Positions 1-8,954 of a stretch of DNA of 37,815 nt are shown here, in pieces (position 1 is the first letter of the stretch; each line of letters begins with the position of its first letter). The DNA is from Paraburkholderia tuberum STM678 (GTDB taxonomy: Bacteria > Pseudomonadota > Gammaproteobacteria > Burkholderiales > Burkholderiaceae). Position numbers and translations under genes: made by a program. The notes under the pieces are model-generated. The model ran no database searches. It was given only the letters and a program-made list of their open reading frames with translations, and had not been told where the DNA came from. The stretch is taken from contig NZ_CADFGP010000063.1 of NCBI RefSeq assembly GCF_902833905.1, positions 1-37,815 of the forward strand, written 5' to 3'.

Positions 1-306
1 AGCCTGACCTACGATCGGGGAACGGAAATGGCCTGCCATGTCGAGCTCTCCAGGCGGCTCAATATCGATATCTGGTTTGCTGATCCGCATGCGCCCTGGC
101 AGCGCGGCAGCAATGAGAACACCAACGGCTTGCTGCGTCAGTTTCTGCCAAAGGGCACAGACCTTTCGACGCTCTCGCAGACCCAACTCAATGACATCGC
201 CAAATTGCTCAACGGGCGACCTCGCCAGACGCTCGGCTGGGACTCCCCCGAGGAAGCAATGGCTAAAGAGTTAGAGAAGGCTGGATTAGCTAAACGTTGC
301 ACTTGA
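1..306 (+). CDS. IS30-family transposase, C-terminal part (cut by window edge)
   Basis: The reading frame is open from base 1, so the N-terminus lies outside the window. Visible motifs are DRGTEM near the start (second catalytic Asp of the DDE triad) and GSNENTNGLLRQF (catalytic Glu region), followed by the IS30 tail with NGRPRQTLGW. About 100 residues are visible. IS30 transposases cut and join element ends via IR-IR junction intermediates. The gene ends next to an IS30-type terminal repeat and runs toward a decayed oxidoreductase gene, which suggests the element truncated that gene. Family assignment is confident; whether the upstream part is intact cannot be seen. Confidence 0.9.
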   Translation, partial: SLTYDRGTEMACHVELSRRLNIDIWFADPHAPWQRGSNENTNGLLRQFLPKGTDLSTLSQTQLNDIAKLLNGRPRQTLGWDSPEEAMAKELEKAGLAKRCT

Positions 307-317
307 CTCTTGAGACT
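296..317 (+). repeat. Right terminal inverted repeat of IS30-like element
   Basis: The sequence around the transposase stop (GTTGCACTTG, then CT.GAGACT) matches the terminus at 34729-34750 apart from a few central bases. Both face outward from an IS30 transposase fragment, one downstream of the C-terminal half and one upstream of an N-terminal half, as expected for right and left ends. The exact outer boundary, including GAGA or GAGACT, is uncertain. Confidence 0.6.
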
Positions 318-404
318 GCCGCGTCTACAGAGGGACGGGACGGAGATTGCTGCTTCCTGGTGGGTTTGGTCATGCGCGGTCCCGGTTATCGTGAAAGATC
401 GCCC

Positions 405-1056
405 GGACACATAGGGAGGTCCCGCGCGCCCTGGAAACCGACGAGATCGCCGGCGTGGTTGCGGCCTACCGGCACGGCGCTGAAAACGCCAGAAAGGCAG
501 GGTTCGACGGCGTGGAAGTCCACTGCGCCAACGGTTATCTGCTTGACCAGTTCCTGCAGGACTCCACCAATCAGCGCACTGACGCATATGGTGGGTCGAT
601 CGAGAACCGTGCGAGACTGCTGCTCGAAGTCACGGACGCGTGCGTCGCCATATGGGGCGCCAACCGGGTCGGCGTGCATCTGTCTGCGCGCGGTGACGTG
701 AAGTCGATGGGCGATTCGGACCTGCGGCAACCTTCGGCTATGTCGCAGGCGAGCTCGGCAAACGCCGCATTGCCTTCATCTGCGCGCGTGAAGCGCTGGG
801 AGACGACCGGCTCGGACCCGCACTGAAGGCACCATTCGGTGGCATCTATATCGCCAACGAAAAGATGACCAAGCACACCGCCGAACGTTTGCTTGCGGTC
901 GGCGAGGCCGACGCGGTTGCTTTCGGGCAGATGTTCATCGCCAACCCGGACCTGCCGCGCCGACTTAGATCGGACGCATCGCTCAATGAGCCGCGGCCCG
1001 AGATGTTCTATCACCCAGGGGCAGAAGGGTACACGGATTACCCGGCGCTTGCCTGA
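405..1056 (+). pseudogene. Old yellow enzyme-type NADH:flavin oxidoreductase, 5'-truncated and frameshifted
   Basis: This is the C-terminal two thirds of an OYE/NemA-like FMN ene-reductase, a TIM barrel reducing activated alkenes or nitro-esters with NAD(P)H. The first half reads PRALETDEI, then the substrate-binding His/Asn pair in VHCANGYLLDQF, then YGGSIENRAR. The frame breaks near base 721: one missing C in GGACCTGCGG would restore DPAATFGYV. The rest (ADAVAFGQMFIANPDLPRR, ending ADYPALA-like) is in another frame. The N-terminal approximately 140 residues, including the flavin-binding start of the barrel, are absent; IS30 lies just upstream. It is non-functional unless the frameshift is a sequencing error, and even then it lacks its 5' end. 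Confidence 0.85.
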
Positions 1057-1078
1057 CCGTACAGATAGCCACCCCCGG

Positions 1079-1103
1079 GCCTCGCACCGGCGAGGCTTTC
1101 TTT
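1079..1103 (+). terminator. Rho-independent terminator of the old yellow enzyme relic
   Basis: A perfect 7-bp stem (GCCTCGC / GCGAGGC) with an ACCG loop is followed by TTTCTTT, 22 bases after the relic's stop codon. The hairpin and T-rich tail are visible directly. Bases 1104-1433, between this terminator and the stop of mntH, hold no ORF, repeat or RNA that I can support. Confidence 0.8.
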
Positions 1104-1433
1104 GGGACGATCAGCCCAGACAACGGAGAAGCCCGCCAGGTCGACGTACGCTTGCACCAGGAGATGCCGCCTCGGACCTCATCCGCATAGCCAGCCAGGT
1201 GCCCATGGGTCAACGCCGTTCTTACCGTATGTTTCACAACTCAAGGCGAACATGGAAGCAGCGATCGTCCATAGGCATGCACCGGCATCACAGACGAAAG
1301 CGAACGAATCGACAAGCCGTTTTTGGAGCAGGAGCTCTGGTCCCCCAGCGGTCAGTCGATGGCTAGCGAACAAACTTCGCCGTCCATCGCACCGGGAGCG
1401 TGGCCCATCCCCAAAGAGTCCGGGTGGGCTGCA

Positions 1434-2744
1434 TCAGCTTGCAGGCATGCCCGGAATGCTGACACCGAACGACTGAAGCAATAGCACCGCATTCAGCGCG
1501 AGGATGACGACCGTCGCGGCAATCGCTGCAACGTCCGTTAGTCGTCTATTGACGAACTCGCCCATGATGTCTTTGCGGCGGGTGAAGAGCACCAGCGCCA
1601 CCATCGGGATCGGCAACGCAAACGAAAGAACGACCTGACTGATCACCAGCGCCTGGGTGGCATTCACGCCGAGGCCGACCACCACGAACGCCGGCACCAT
1701 GGTCACCAGACGTCGCACCCAGACGGGAATCCGGAAACCGACGAAGCCCTGCATGATCATCTGGCCAGCCATGGTGCCGACAACGGAGCTGGAGATACCC
1801 GAGCTGATGAGCGAAATCAGGAAAACCGCCGCCGCGCCCGCACCGAGCAACGGCGTGAGCGTATGGTAAGCAGTTTCGATTTCCGCGACGTCGCGGTGGC
1901 CGGCATGGAATGCCGCGCTGGCCATGATTACCATGGCCATGTTGACGAGACCTGCGAAGAAAAGCGCAACGATGACTTCCCGGTTCGAAAAACGCAGCAG
2001 CGCGCGGTGCTCGCTCGCGTCGCTCGCCGGAGTCCGGCCCTGAGTCAGCCCGGAATGGAGATAGATCGCATGTGGCATCACGGTGGCGCCCACGATACCG
2101 ACCGAAACGGTCAGCGCTTCCCGGTTCGGCATTGAGGGCAAGATCGAGTGCAATCCGGCCTGTCCCCATGCGACGGGCGCAATGAACAATTCGACCAGGT
2201 AACACAGACCGATCACAGCAACGAGCCCGCCGATGATGATCTCCATTGGCCGGTAGCCGCCTTTTTCAAACACGAGGATGCCGTATGTCACCACCGCGGT
2301 CACCGCCATGCCGGCCATCAACGGCATTTTGAACAGCAACGCGAGGCCGATTGCGCCACCGAGGAATTCGGCCAGGTCGGTTGCCATCGCAGCCACTTCG
2401 CTGACACACCACATGACGAAGACGGCCTTGCGCGGCAGTTGCTCGCGACACATTTCCGCCAGATTACGGCCCGTCACGATGCCGAGTTTGGCAGAGAGCG
2501 CCTGGAACAGCATGGCGATCACGTTGGCCATCAGTACCACCCACAGCAGCGTGTACCCAAACTGGGAACCGGCCTGGATGTTGGTCGCGAAATTGCCTGG
2601 GTCCATGTAGGCGATCGAGGCAATCACTGCGGGTCCGGCGAACAGCAGCGCAGAGCGCAAGCCGCGTCGTTTGCCGGCCAGCACATCGCGAATCGCAACA
2701 GTCGTGCGATCTGTGAGCGTATTTTTGCCGGCAGTGCTGTTCAT
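1434..2744 (-). CDS. mntH: NRAMP-family divalent metal/proton symporter MntH
   Basis: This 436-residue inner-membrane protein imports Mn2+ (and Fe2+) with protons. The NRAMP signature DPGNF lies in TM1 (Asp48, Asn51) and MPHAIYLHS in TM6 (Met223, His225); these residues bind the metal in characterised NRAMPs. Length and about eleven hydrophobic segments fit the family. The ATG at 2744 is preferred over the GTG two codons upstream because GGGAAG lies five bases before the ATG. It is a single-gene unit on the minus strand. No clear MntR or Fur box was recognised upstream. Confidence 0.93.
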   Translation of the reverse strand: MNSTAGKNTLTDRTTVAIRDVLAGKRRGLRSALLFAGPAVIASIAYMDPGNFATNIQAGSQFGYTLLWVVLMANVIAMLFQALSAKLGIVTGRNLAEMCREQLPRKAVFVMWCVSEVAAMATDLAEFLGGAIGLALLFKMPLMAGMAVTAVVTYGILVFEKGGYRPMEIIIGGLVAVIGLCYLVELFIAPVAWGQAGLHSILPSMPNREALTVSVGIVGATVMPHAIYLHSGLTQGRTPASDASEHRALLRFSNREVIVALFFAGLVNMAMVIMASAAFHAGHRDVAEIETAYHTLTPLLGAGAAAVFLISLISSGISSSVVGTMAGQMIMQGFVGFRIPVWVRRLVTMVPAFVVVGLGVNATQALVISQVVLSFALPIPMVALVLFTRRKDIMGEFVNRRLTDVAAIAATVVILALNAVLLLQSFGVSIPGMPAS

Positions 2745-3061
2745 GGACACTTCCCGACTTCTCTGGACGTACGTGGCACTGCTATTACTCCAGGTTCTTT
2801 AGCGCGTGATGGCAATATACAACGGCCAAACTCCGCGGATGATCGGGGCGGGTGCTGCGCAAAGCGCGCCCGGGGCCGCGGGAAGCTCGGTCAAATACGG
2901 CGAAATCGCATGCGCATCGTCAGCTTCGCCCGAAATTTGTTAGGCAACTGACAGGAAGCGCTTGAGCATCGCTCCATATCAGCGCCATTCGCAATTCGTC
3001 CTTGCGCGACGGTGAATCCATCCAGCAGAATGAGTGGTTAATTCTCTCATGCATGCCCTCC
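2745..3061. other. Divergent intergenic region, no gene seen
   Basis: This 317-base spacer separates divergent mntH and the beta-propeller gene and must hold both promoters. I could not identify a convincing sigma-70 promoter, metal-responsive box or small ORF in it. Confidence 0.5.
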
Positions 3062-4078
3062 ATGAAGCTTTCACGTCGCGAAGTACTTGGCCGTAGTCTG
3101 GCCATTCCCCTGAGTCTCGGCCTGTCGCCTTTCCTCGCCCTTCGTTCAGGTATCGCCAGCGCGGCGCCCCCCAATCTCGCTATCGTAATGAATTCCGGCG
3201 AAGCCAGCGTTTCGGTCATCGACATGGCGTCGCACAAGATCGTCCGGACATTGCCGACGTTGCGCGAACCCAGTCACTGGGCGCTTTCGCGCGACAGAAG
3301 CAAGCTCTATATTGCCGACGCCAGCGGCAATGCACTGTTCATTGTCGACCCGCACACCGGTTTGGCGCTTGGCCATAAGGTGATCGCCGATCCGTACCAG
3401 CTTGGCTTCACGCCGGATTTCCGCTACCTCGTCGTCAATGCACTGCGGCTCAACTATGTCGACATCTACCGCCCCGACGACCTGACGCTCGTCAAGCGCT
3501 TCTCGCCCGGCGGCATGCCGAGCCACCTCGACTTCTCGCCGGACTCGCGCTGGAGCTTCAATTCGATGCAGGAGTCCGGCACGCTCGTTTCATTCGACCT
3601 GACGAACCTGACGATGCGCTGGAAGTCGAACGTCGGATCGACCCCCGCCGGCGTGCTCTGGCACAACGGCAAGGTACTGGTCTGCGTGATGGGCAGCGAC
3701 CATGTGGCGGAAGTCGATCCAGTGACGGGTAACGTGCTGCGGCGGGTGAAAACCGGCGTCGGCCCGCACAATGTCTTTCTTACGCCCGACGGTGCGACGC
3801 TCTACGTGAGCAACCGGATCGGCGGCTCGCTGGTGGCGCTCGATCCAACCACCCTCGAGCTTCGTCGTACCTATCCGTTCCACGCTGCGGGGCCAGATGA
3901 TATTGCTGTTGGCCCCGACGGCAAGTTATGGGTGACGCTGCGTTTCCGGGAGCAGGTCGCCGTACTCGATCCAGCCAGCGGTAACTATGAGACCATTAAT
4001 GTCGGACGCTCGCCGCACGGCATCTTCCTCACCACCGAAATGAGCCGCCCAGGTCTCGTTACCGCCGAAATGCTCTAA
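3062..4078 (+). CDS. Tat-exported YVTN/YncE-like beta-propeller protein
   Basis: 338 residues. The N-terminus has a twin-arginine signal (SRREVLGRS), a hydrophobic stretch and an AxA-type site (SGIASA), predicting folded export to the periplasm. The mature part is built of repeated blades with the pattern VIDxxSHKIVRTL, FIVDPHTG, YVDIYRPDDL, EVDPVTGNVLRRV, ALDPTTLELRRTY and VLDPASGNYETI, typical of YVTN beta-propellers. Such proteins often act in binding or redox-enzyme maturation; the ligand is not evident. The ATG at 3062 is chosen because it starts the Tat signal. Its stop is 8 bases before the hydroxylase gene, so the two are probably co-transcribed. Confidence 0.8.
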   Translation: MKLSRREVLGRSLAIPLSLGLSPFLALRSGIASAAPPNLAIVMNSGEASVSVIDMASHKIVRTLPTLREPSHWALSRDRSKLYIADASGNALFIVDPHTGLALGHKVIADPYQLGFTPDFRYLVVNALRLNYVDIYRPDDLTLVKRFSPGGMPSHLDFSPDSRWSFNSMQESGTLVSFDLTNLTMRWKSNVGSTPAGVLWHNGKVLVCVMGSDHVAEVDPVTGNVLRRVKTGVGPHNVFLTPDGATLYVSNRIGGSLVALDPTTLELRRTYPFHAAGPDDIAVGPDGKLWVTLRFREQVAVLDPASGNYETINVGRSPHGIFLTTEMSRPGLVTAEML

Positions 4079-4086
4079 CGTCCATC

Positions 4087-5052
4087 ATGCTGATATTTCT
4101 CGACAGATTCTTCAATATGCTGGCCGGTGAAATCGACCAGTATCTCGTTCTGCCGTTGCTGTATCACTTCGGCTGGATGCAATGGGAAGAGCTTTCCTTC
4201 GACTGGGCGCTGATCTGCGTCTATGGCCTCTTCGCGGTTATCGTCACGTATGCGGTTTGCTGGCCGCTCGAAGCACTCTTTCCGATCGAACGCTGGGATG
4301 ACCGCAAAGCCGTCGTAACCGACGCGTTCTATACGATCCTCAACCGCGTGGGGGTGTTGCCTGTCGTCAGTTTCCTGCTGTTCTACCAGGTGCAGATGTG
4401 GGTGAACGGCTTCGTGGTCGATCACGGCTACATACCGCCAACGCTTGAGACGTTGATACCGCCGCTTCTCGGACATCCGGTCATTACCTTCATCGCGTAC
4501 GCGCTGATTCTGGACTGTGCCGATTACTGGCGTCACCGCCTGTCGCACTCATACCGTAGCTGGTACGCACTGCATGCGTTGCATCATGCGCAGCGGCAGA
4601 TGAGTTTCTGGTCGGACGACCGCAACCATCTGCTTGACGACCTGGTCGCCGCAATCTGGTTCGGCATCGTCGGCCTCGCGATCGGTATTCCGCCGCTGCA
4701 GTTTCCGCTGCTGTTCCTGTTCATGCGCTTCATCGAAAGCCTGAGCCACGCCAATATCAAGCTTTCGTTCGGCTGGCTCGGGGACCGGTTGATCGTCTCG
4801 CCACGCTTTCACCGGTTGCATCATGGCCTGCGCGCGGCCGGCCGCAATTCCTGTAACTACGGCGCCGTGTTCCCGATCTGGGACGTCGTGTTTGGTACAG
4901 CGGACTTCTCCGCCGAGTACCCGCCTACAGGCGACCGGCGCGCACCGGAATCGATGGCCACGGGCGGCTACATCGCACAGCAATTGGGCGGCTTGCAGTT
5001 TTTCCTTGAACAGTGGCGGCAACCGGCAAAGGCTCACCGCAGTTCCTCCTGA
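4087..5052 (+). CDS. Sterol desaturase / fatty acid hydroxylase superfamily membrane protein
   Basis: 321 residues with several membrane segments and the eight-histidine-type di-iron motifs of the superfamily: HRLSH (150-154), HALHH (163-167) and HRLHH (242-246). Members hydroxylate or desaturate lipids using O2. Hydrophobic segments flank the first cluster (about residues 41-60, 85-103, 130-145) and a further pair lies at 186-215. It follows the beta-propeller gene by 8 bases, so the pair may form a membrane oxygenase with a periplasmic partner (inference). The substrate, perhaps hopanoid, carotenoid or fatty acyl chains, cannot be told from sequence. Confidence 0.88.
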   Translation: MLIFLDRFFNMLAGEIDQYLVLPLLYHFGWMQWEELSFDWALICVYGLFAVIVTYAVCWPLEALFPIERWDDRKAVVTDAFYTILNRVGVLPVVSFLLFYQVQMWVNGFVVDHGYIPPTLETLIPPLLGHPVITFIAYALILDCADYWRHRLSHSYRSWYALHALHHAQRQMSFWSDDRNHLLDDLVAAIWFGIVGLAIGIPPLQFPLLFLFMRFIESLSHANIKLSFGWLGDRLIVSPRFHRLHHGLRAAGRNSCNYGAVFPIWDVVFGTADFSAEYPPTGDRRAPESMATGGYIAQQLGGLQFFLEQWRQPAKAHRSSS

Positions 5053-5392
5053 GAACATCCCTGCATTGCGCCAATGCCCAAACGGGCCGGTTCATGTGCG
5101 CCTGGATTTGGTCTGGACCGGCTGGTGCAAAGAACCTGTCAGCAGACCGTAAAGCATCTGCTCTGTGCCTTTGAACCTGAGGTGCGATAATTGCAGTTGC
5201 CGGTTTCGGAATGCCCGGATACCGGCATCTACCCGCTCTATCCCGCTATCCTCAGTTCAAAGAGCTCGAAGTGGTAAAGACTGTCAAGCAAAGATCAGGG
5301 CACATACACGTCGCGATACGGCCTGCGCTCCGGCAACATAGGGGGCTGTCTCTCCCCGACGCGACGCGCCCGTCAAGGCGCCCATGGAGTGA
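5053..5392. other. Intergenic region without a recognised gene
   Basis: About 340 bases follow the hydroxylase gene. The only ORFs are arginine-rich shadows lacking a ribosome binding site. No T-tailed hairpin was identified. Confidence 0.5.
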
Positions 5393-5395
5393 ATG

Positions 5396-5545
5396 ATGTT
5401 GCGCAGAACCAGTTCCTGGTTTGTGCGTTACACGCTCCGCGCGCGCGTTCGCACGCTCGCGCGTAAAGCGATCGGGCTGGCAATCTTTGTCAGCGGTTCC
5501 GCAGTGATTGTCGTGTATCTGCTACGACGCGTCTCCGAAGGCTAA
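5396..5545 (+). CDS. Small single-pass membrane protein (49 aa), hypothetical
   Basis: A short ORF with tandem ATGs at 5393 and 5396. GGAG at 5386-5389 is six bases before the second ATG, so 5396 is preferred. The product has a basic N-terminus (LRRTSSWFVRYTLRAR) followed by one hydrophobic segment (AIGLAIFVSGSAVIVVYLL) and ends RRVSEG. This fits a small inner-membrane protein with the N-terminus in the cytoplasm by the positive-inside rule. No family recognised. Support is the ribosome binding site and the clean topology; it stands alone between a hydroxylase gene and a decayed stretch. Confidence 0.5.
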   Translation: MLRRTSSWFVRYTLRARVRTLARKAIGLAIFVSGSAVIVVYLLRRVSEG

Positions 5546-5788
5546 ACGTCAAAGACAGGCGTGGCGCATTTGATTTCCAGGCAGTCCCGCGATGCAAACG
5601 TCGGGCGTCTGGAGCTACAGAGCAGCGCCCTCGCGGCTGGCAGCCCGACGCTTCGACTTCCTTTCCCTGGTGTTCAGGTGCGATCACCGGAGGCACAAGG
5701 CAGCCGTAGTGTTAGAACGGGCAGCGCAGGTGACGCAGTGACGTACCTGCTAGATCTGATTGGCGAAACCAGCCGACACCCGTCCGAC

Positions 5789-5817
5789 GCGCCCGGCCGC
5801 GCCCGGCCGCGCCCGGA
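5789..5817 (+). repeat. Short tandem repeat, 10-base unit
   Basis: The unit GCCCGGCCGC occurs twice in tandem at 5791-5810 and partly a third time (GCCCGGA). It lies in non-coding sequence next to the possible IS remnant. Confidence 0.7.
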
Positions 5818-5850
5818 CCCGTTTCTGCCACTGCGGTAAGTTTCCCATGA

Positions 5851-5883
5851 TGGACACCTCCTGTTCCAAAGGATAGGTGTCCA
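5851..5883 (-). repeat. Perfect 9-bp inverted repeat, possible IS orfA start relic
   Basis: TGGACACCT (5851-5859) and AGGTGTCCA (5875-5883) are perfect inverted arms around a 15-base spacer. On the minus strand an ATG at 5848 follows a GGAGGTG motif and opens a frame starting MGNLPQWQKRV, which resembles the beginning of an insertion-sequence orfA but stops after about 32 codons in low-complexity G+C-rich DNA. I read it as a decayed IS end; the family is not certain. Nothing else is seen between 5546 and 6005. Confidence 0.35.
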
Positions 5884-6005
5884 CGAAAGCGGGTCAACTC
5901 CACAGCACGAAAAACGCATCCATACATGGCCGGAGACCGGCCTCTAGCTAAACTGGTCATCAATATCTACCGCGTGATTCGTATGAAGGTCAAATTGGAA
6001 AGGCA

Positions 6006-6881
6006 ATGACGAAGACGATACGCTGCCAGTGGGACAGTGGAGAGTTCGCGCTGGACGTGGATGAGGCCGGTAGCGGCGCTTCGGTCGTCCTCCTGCCGGC
6101 CCTGAGTACGATTTCCACGCGCCTGGAGATGCGCCCGCTGCTCGACTTGCTCGCGCCTCAGTTTCACGTGACGACGGTTGATTGGCCGGGGTTCGGCGAT
6201 CAGGCGCGGCCAAAGGAAGAATGGTCGCCGGAGCTTCTCTCGGAGTTTCTTAACTGGTTTCTAAGCGACATCGTGGCACCACCGCACGCCATTGTGGCGG
6301 CCGGACATGCAGCCACCTACGCGCTTTACCAGGCCGTCTTGCGCTCGGATACGGTTGATCGCCTGGTCCTCATCGCACCGACGTGGCGCGGCCCGTTGCC
6401 GACGATGATGGGTGGCCAGCGGGCCTGGTTCTCCCGTGTGCGCTCTGCCATTGATCACCCCCTCGCTGGCCCGCTTCTCTACCGGCTCAATGTCAGCCGC
6501 CATGTCATCACCATGATGGCGAGAGAACACGTTTACAGCGATCCTGACTGGCTTGGCGGCGATCGTCTCGCGGCCAAACTCGCCGTCACCCGTGCACCCG
6601 GAGCCCGGCACAGTTCGGTACGCTTTGTGACCGGTGCGCTAGACCGGGTCGCCAACCGTGCGGCGTTCCTTGATCTTGCGCGCCGAGCCAACATTCCGAT
6701 CCTCGTGATCTACGGCGATCAGACGCCGCCGAAATCGCGTGTCGAAATGGAGGCGTTAGGACAATTGCCAAATGTTCAGGTTGAATGGGTCATGAAGGGC
6801 AAGCTCGCGATTCACGAAGAGTTTCCAGAAATCGTCTCCGTTGCCATCAGGCGGTTTTTGACGAAGGAATCGCCGTTTTAG
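6006..6881 (+). CDS. Alpha/beta hydrolase-fold protein lacking the nucleophilic serine
   Basis: 291 residues with the fold's landmarks: a strand-turn VVLLPALST (oxyanion region), DWPGFGD, the elbow region AIVAAGHAATYAL, the acid region VIYGDQTPP and a late His in LAIHEEFPEIV. At the nucleophile elbow the usual G-H-S-x-G reads G100-H101-A102-A103-T104, so Ser is replaced by Ala and the final Gly by Thr. Canonical Ser-His-Asp chemistry should be absent; a binding, regulatory or alternative catalytic role is possible. No signal peptide is seen. GGAAAGG precedes the ATG. Monocistronic, convergent with the phosphatase gene. Confidence 0.8.
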   Translation: MTKTIRCQWDSGEFALDVDEAGSGASVVLLPALSTISTRLEMRPLLDLLAPQFHVTTVDWPGFGDQARPKEEWSPELLSEFLNWFLSDIVAPPHAIVAAGHAATYALYQAVLRSDTVDRLVLIAPTWRGPLPTMMGGQRAWFSRVRSAIDHPLAGPLLYRLNVSRHVITMMAREHVYSDPDWLGGDRLAAKLAVTRAPGARHSSVRFVTGALDRVANRAAFLDLARRANIPILVIYGDQTPPKSRVEMEALGQLPNVQVEWVMKGKLAIHEEFPEIVSVAIRRFLTKESPF

Positions 6882-6971
6882 ACGATCAACGACAGACGGT
6901 CATAGCCGGACGCTCCGCATTACAGACAGCGGGTTATCCGGGCGTCGCATAGCCACGCCAATATGGCCGGA

Positions 6972-8954
6972 TTACGAATCGATGTGCACCGACACGCCGG
7001 TCGACGAGTAGACCGGCGTCGCCTTGTGGCCGTCGACCGTGATCGTCGTGAACTGCTTCGTCGCCCCGTTGCCATCGATCAGATCGATGGTGTCGCCGAC
7101 CTTGGGCGCATAGCCGCTCACGAACTTCACGTGTAGCGTGCCGCCGGCGATGGTCAGCTGATTGCCAACGTGCAGTTGGCCGGCGCCTTTACCGTCAATG
7201 TCGAGTTCGAGTGTCGTGCCGGCAAGCTGCGTGTACTTGCCGACGATGGACACGGGCGACGCCGCCGCGATCGTGATGCCACCCGCACCCACATACACGT
7301 CGCCCGTGCCGAACGCATTCGGAGAATCGGCCTCGAGCACGCCGCCGCTTACCTGGGAGCCGCCCGACCAGGTGTTGTTGCCGCCGAGCTTCAAGGTTCC
7401 GCTACCCTGCAGCGTCAACTTCCCTGCGCCGGCAATGTCGTTGCGCCACAAATCCGACGCGTTGAATCCGCCCAGGGACGCATCCATCGAAACGATGACG
7501 CTGCCATGGAACGCACCATATCCGTCTCCGGCTGCAAACATGTTGAGGCGGCCCCACCCTTCCGCATCGTCCATGACCGGATAGCCGGAAGGAAGCTCGG
7601 TCGTTTTGAGCACCACGCGGCGCTGCTCAGCGCTCAGATACGGAAAGCGCGTCTTCAGTAACACCTCCGCACCCTTCGGCACAACGGGAGGCGCATTGGT
7701 CGATTCGATCGGAGCAAAGCCGAACGTCATACGGCGAGTGAAGTCCGCTTTATTCGTCGCGTAGTCGGCGAAGCGGTCCGTCGCTGCCGTGCCGGAGTGG
7801 GCGAAAGCAGCGAAGCTCGTCGAATTGGTATTCGTCGACTGCATCAGGGCCGCGTGCGCCTGGCTAAATGCGGCGCTCTTCAACGCGGCGTTGCTCGGAT
7901 CGGAAAGATTCGCAGCAGTCGCCGCAAGTGCAAACATTCGACCAGCAATGACGTCGAGCGGCGAGTGCATACCGGCGAAAATGCGGTTTTCGCCAAGTTC
8001 GAGGCCGCGGCTCGCCATCTCCTGGAACCGCTCCGGCAGCACGTAGGCCATCGTCATCGCGTCGCGCATGGCCTCCGCCTCGTGACCGCTGATAAATCCG
8101 CCATCGGTCGAAGGCGTGGTGCTCTCGGCAGGCACCAGAGTCGGATCTACCACGACACTCGTGCTCCAGCGGTATGGCCGGGCGTATTTGTAGAAGCGCT
8201 TGGCCGGCTCGGTGGACGCGTTGTTGCCCATGATGTTGAGCAGGTCGACAACCTGGCCGAAACTGGTGTTGCCGCCACTGCTGCCGACGCCGATGTTGTT
8301 GCCGTTGTCGTTGTACAGAACGGTCGTCGCATCCGCCGGAATCGACGTGATGGTCGTTACCTGCTGCGCCGCCGCGCGCCACGCATTGGTGAGCGGTCCC
8401 ATGCCATCGGTCACGCTATAACCTTTGCCGCGCCGGTCGTCGTAGTAGGCTGCGTCGGCCTGTGCCTGAGTTCGGTTGGTCGTCTCGGCGACCACGAATT
8501 GAATGTTTGCGGCATGGACGGCACTGTTCACGACAGCCCCACCCGGCGTACCGTCATTGGGTAGTCCTGTCCACGTGGACTGCACGACAGCCGGAAAGGA
8601 ACCATTGGCGGGCGCGGAGACGCCCGCATCGACGATCTCGGTCAACGGTTGCCAGATGTCGAGGAATCGCGAGACGACACGCACGCCCGCATTCGTGGCG
8701 AGCGTCGCATATCGCGCATCGCCGCGCTGGTTAGTCGCAATCGTGTCGACGAACGCGGGCACGTCGGGGATTGCGGCGTTGTCGACAAAACCGGGGTCGG
8801 CAGGGGGCGCCGGGATCGTGGCCGTCGCCGTCGTCGTCGAAGTGTTCGAGGCGCTCGGCGTAGAAGAATCATTGCTACCACCGCACGCGGCTAGTACCGC
8901 CACGCTTGCGAGCACCGTGAGGCGCAGCGGGAGAGGGACGCGAAAATGAGGCAT
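6972..8954 (-). CDS. PAP2-type acid phosphatase lipoprotein with autotransporter-like beta-strand tail
   Basis: 660 residues. The N-terminus is a lipoprotein signal (lipobox VLAAC, Cys24), then a Ser/Thr-rich linker. The PAP2/class A acid phosphatase motifs are present: K-x6-RP (Lys252, Arg259), ISGH (Ser289, His291) in place of PSGH, and NR-x5-H-x3-D (Arg324, His330, Asp334) in place of SR. The C-terminal approximately 150 residues carry an autotransporter-associated beta-strand repeat (GSGTLKLGGNNTWSGGSQ, then GGVLEAD) and Gly-rich beta strands, without a barrel. It probably hydrolyses phosphomonoesters at the outer membrane or periplasm. The ATG at 8954 is chosen over a GTG just upstream. 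Single gene. Confidence 0.85.
   Translation of the reverse strand: MPHFRVPLPLRLTVLASVAVLAACGGSNDSSTPSASNTSTTTATATIPAPPADPGFVDNAAIPDVPAFVDTIATNQRGDARYATLATNAGVRVVSRFLDIWQPLTEIVDAGVSAPANGSFPAVVQSTWTGLPNDGTPGGAVVNSAVHAANIQFVVAETTNRTQAQADAAYYDDRRGKGYSVTDGMGPLTNAWRAAAQQVTTITSIPADATTVLYNDNGNNIGVGSSGGNTSFGQVVDLLNIMGNNASTEPAKRFYKYARPYRWSTSVVVDPTLVPAESTTPSTDGGFISGHEAEAMRDAMTMAYVLPERFQEMASRGLELGENRIFAGMHSPLDVIAGRMFALAATAANLSDPSNAALKSAAFSQAHAALMQSTNTNSTSFAAFAHSGTAATDRFADYATNKADFTRRMTFGFAPIESTNAPPVVPKGAEVLLKTRFPYLSAEQRRVVLKTTELPSGYPVMDDAEGWGRLNMFAAGDGYGAFHGSVIVSMDASLGGFNASDLWRNDIAGAGKLTLQGSGTLKLGGNNTWSGGSQVSGGVLEADSPNAFGTGDVYVGAGGITIAAASPVSIVGKYTQLAGTTLELDIDGKGAGQLHVGNQLTIAGGTLHVKFVSGYAPKVGDTIDLIDGNGATKQFTTITVDGHKATPVYSSTGVSVHIDS

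Noticed and set aside
2148..2951. 267-residue plus-strand ORF
   Set aside because: It is the antisense shadow of mntH; composition is His/Arg/Gln-rich and it has no ribosome binding site.
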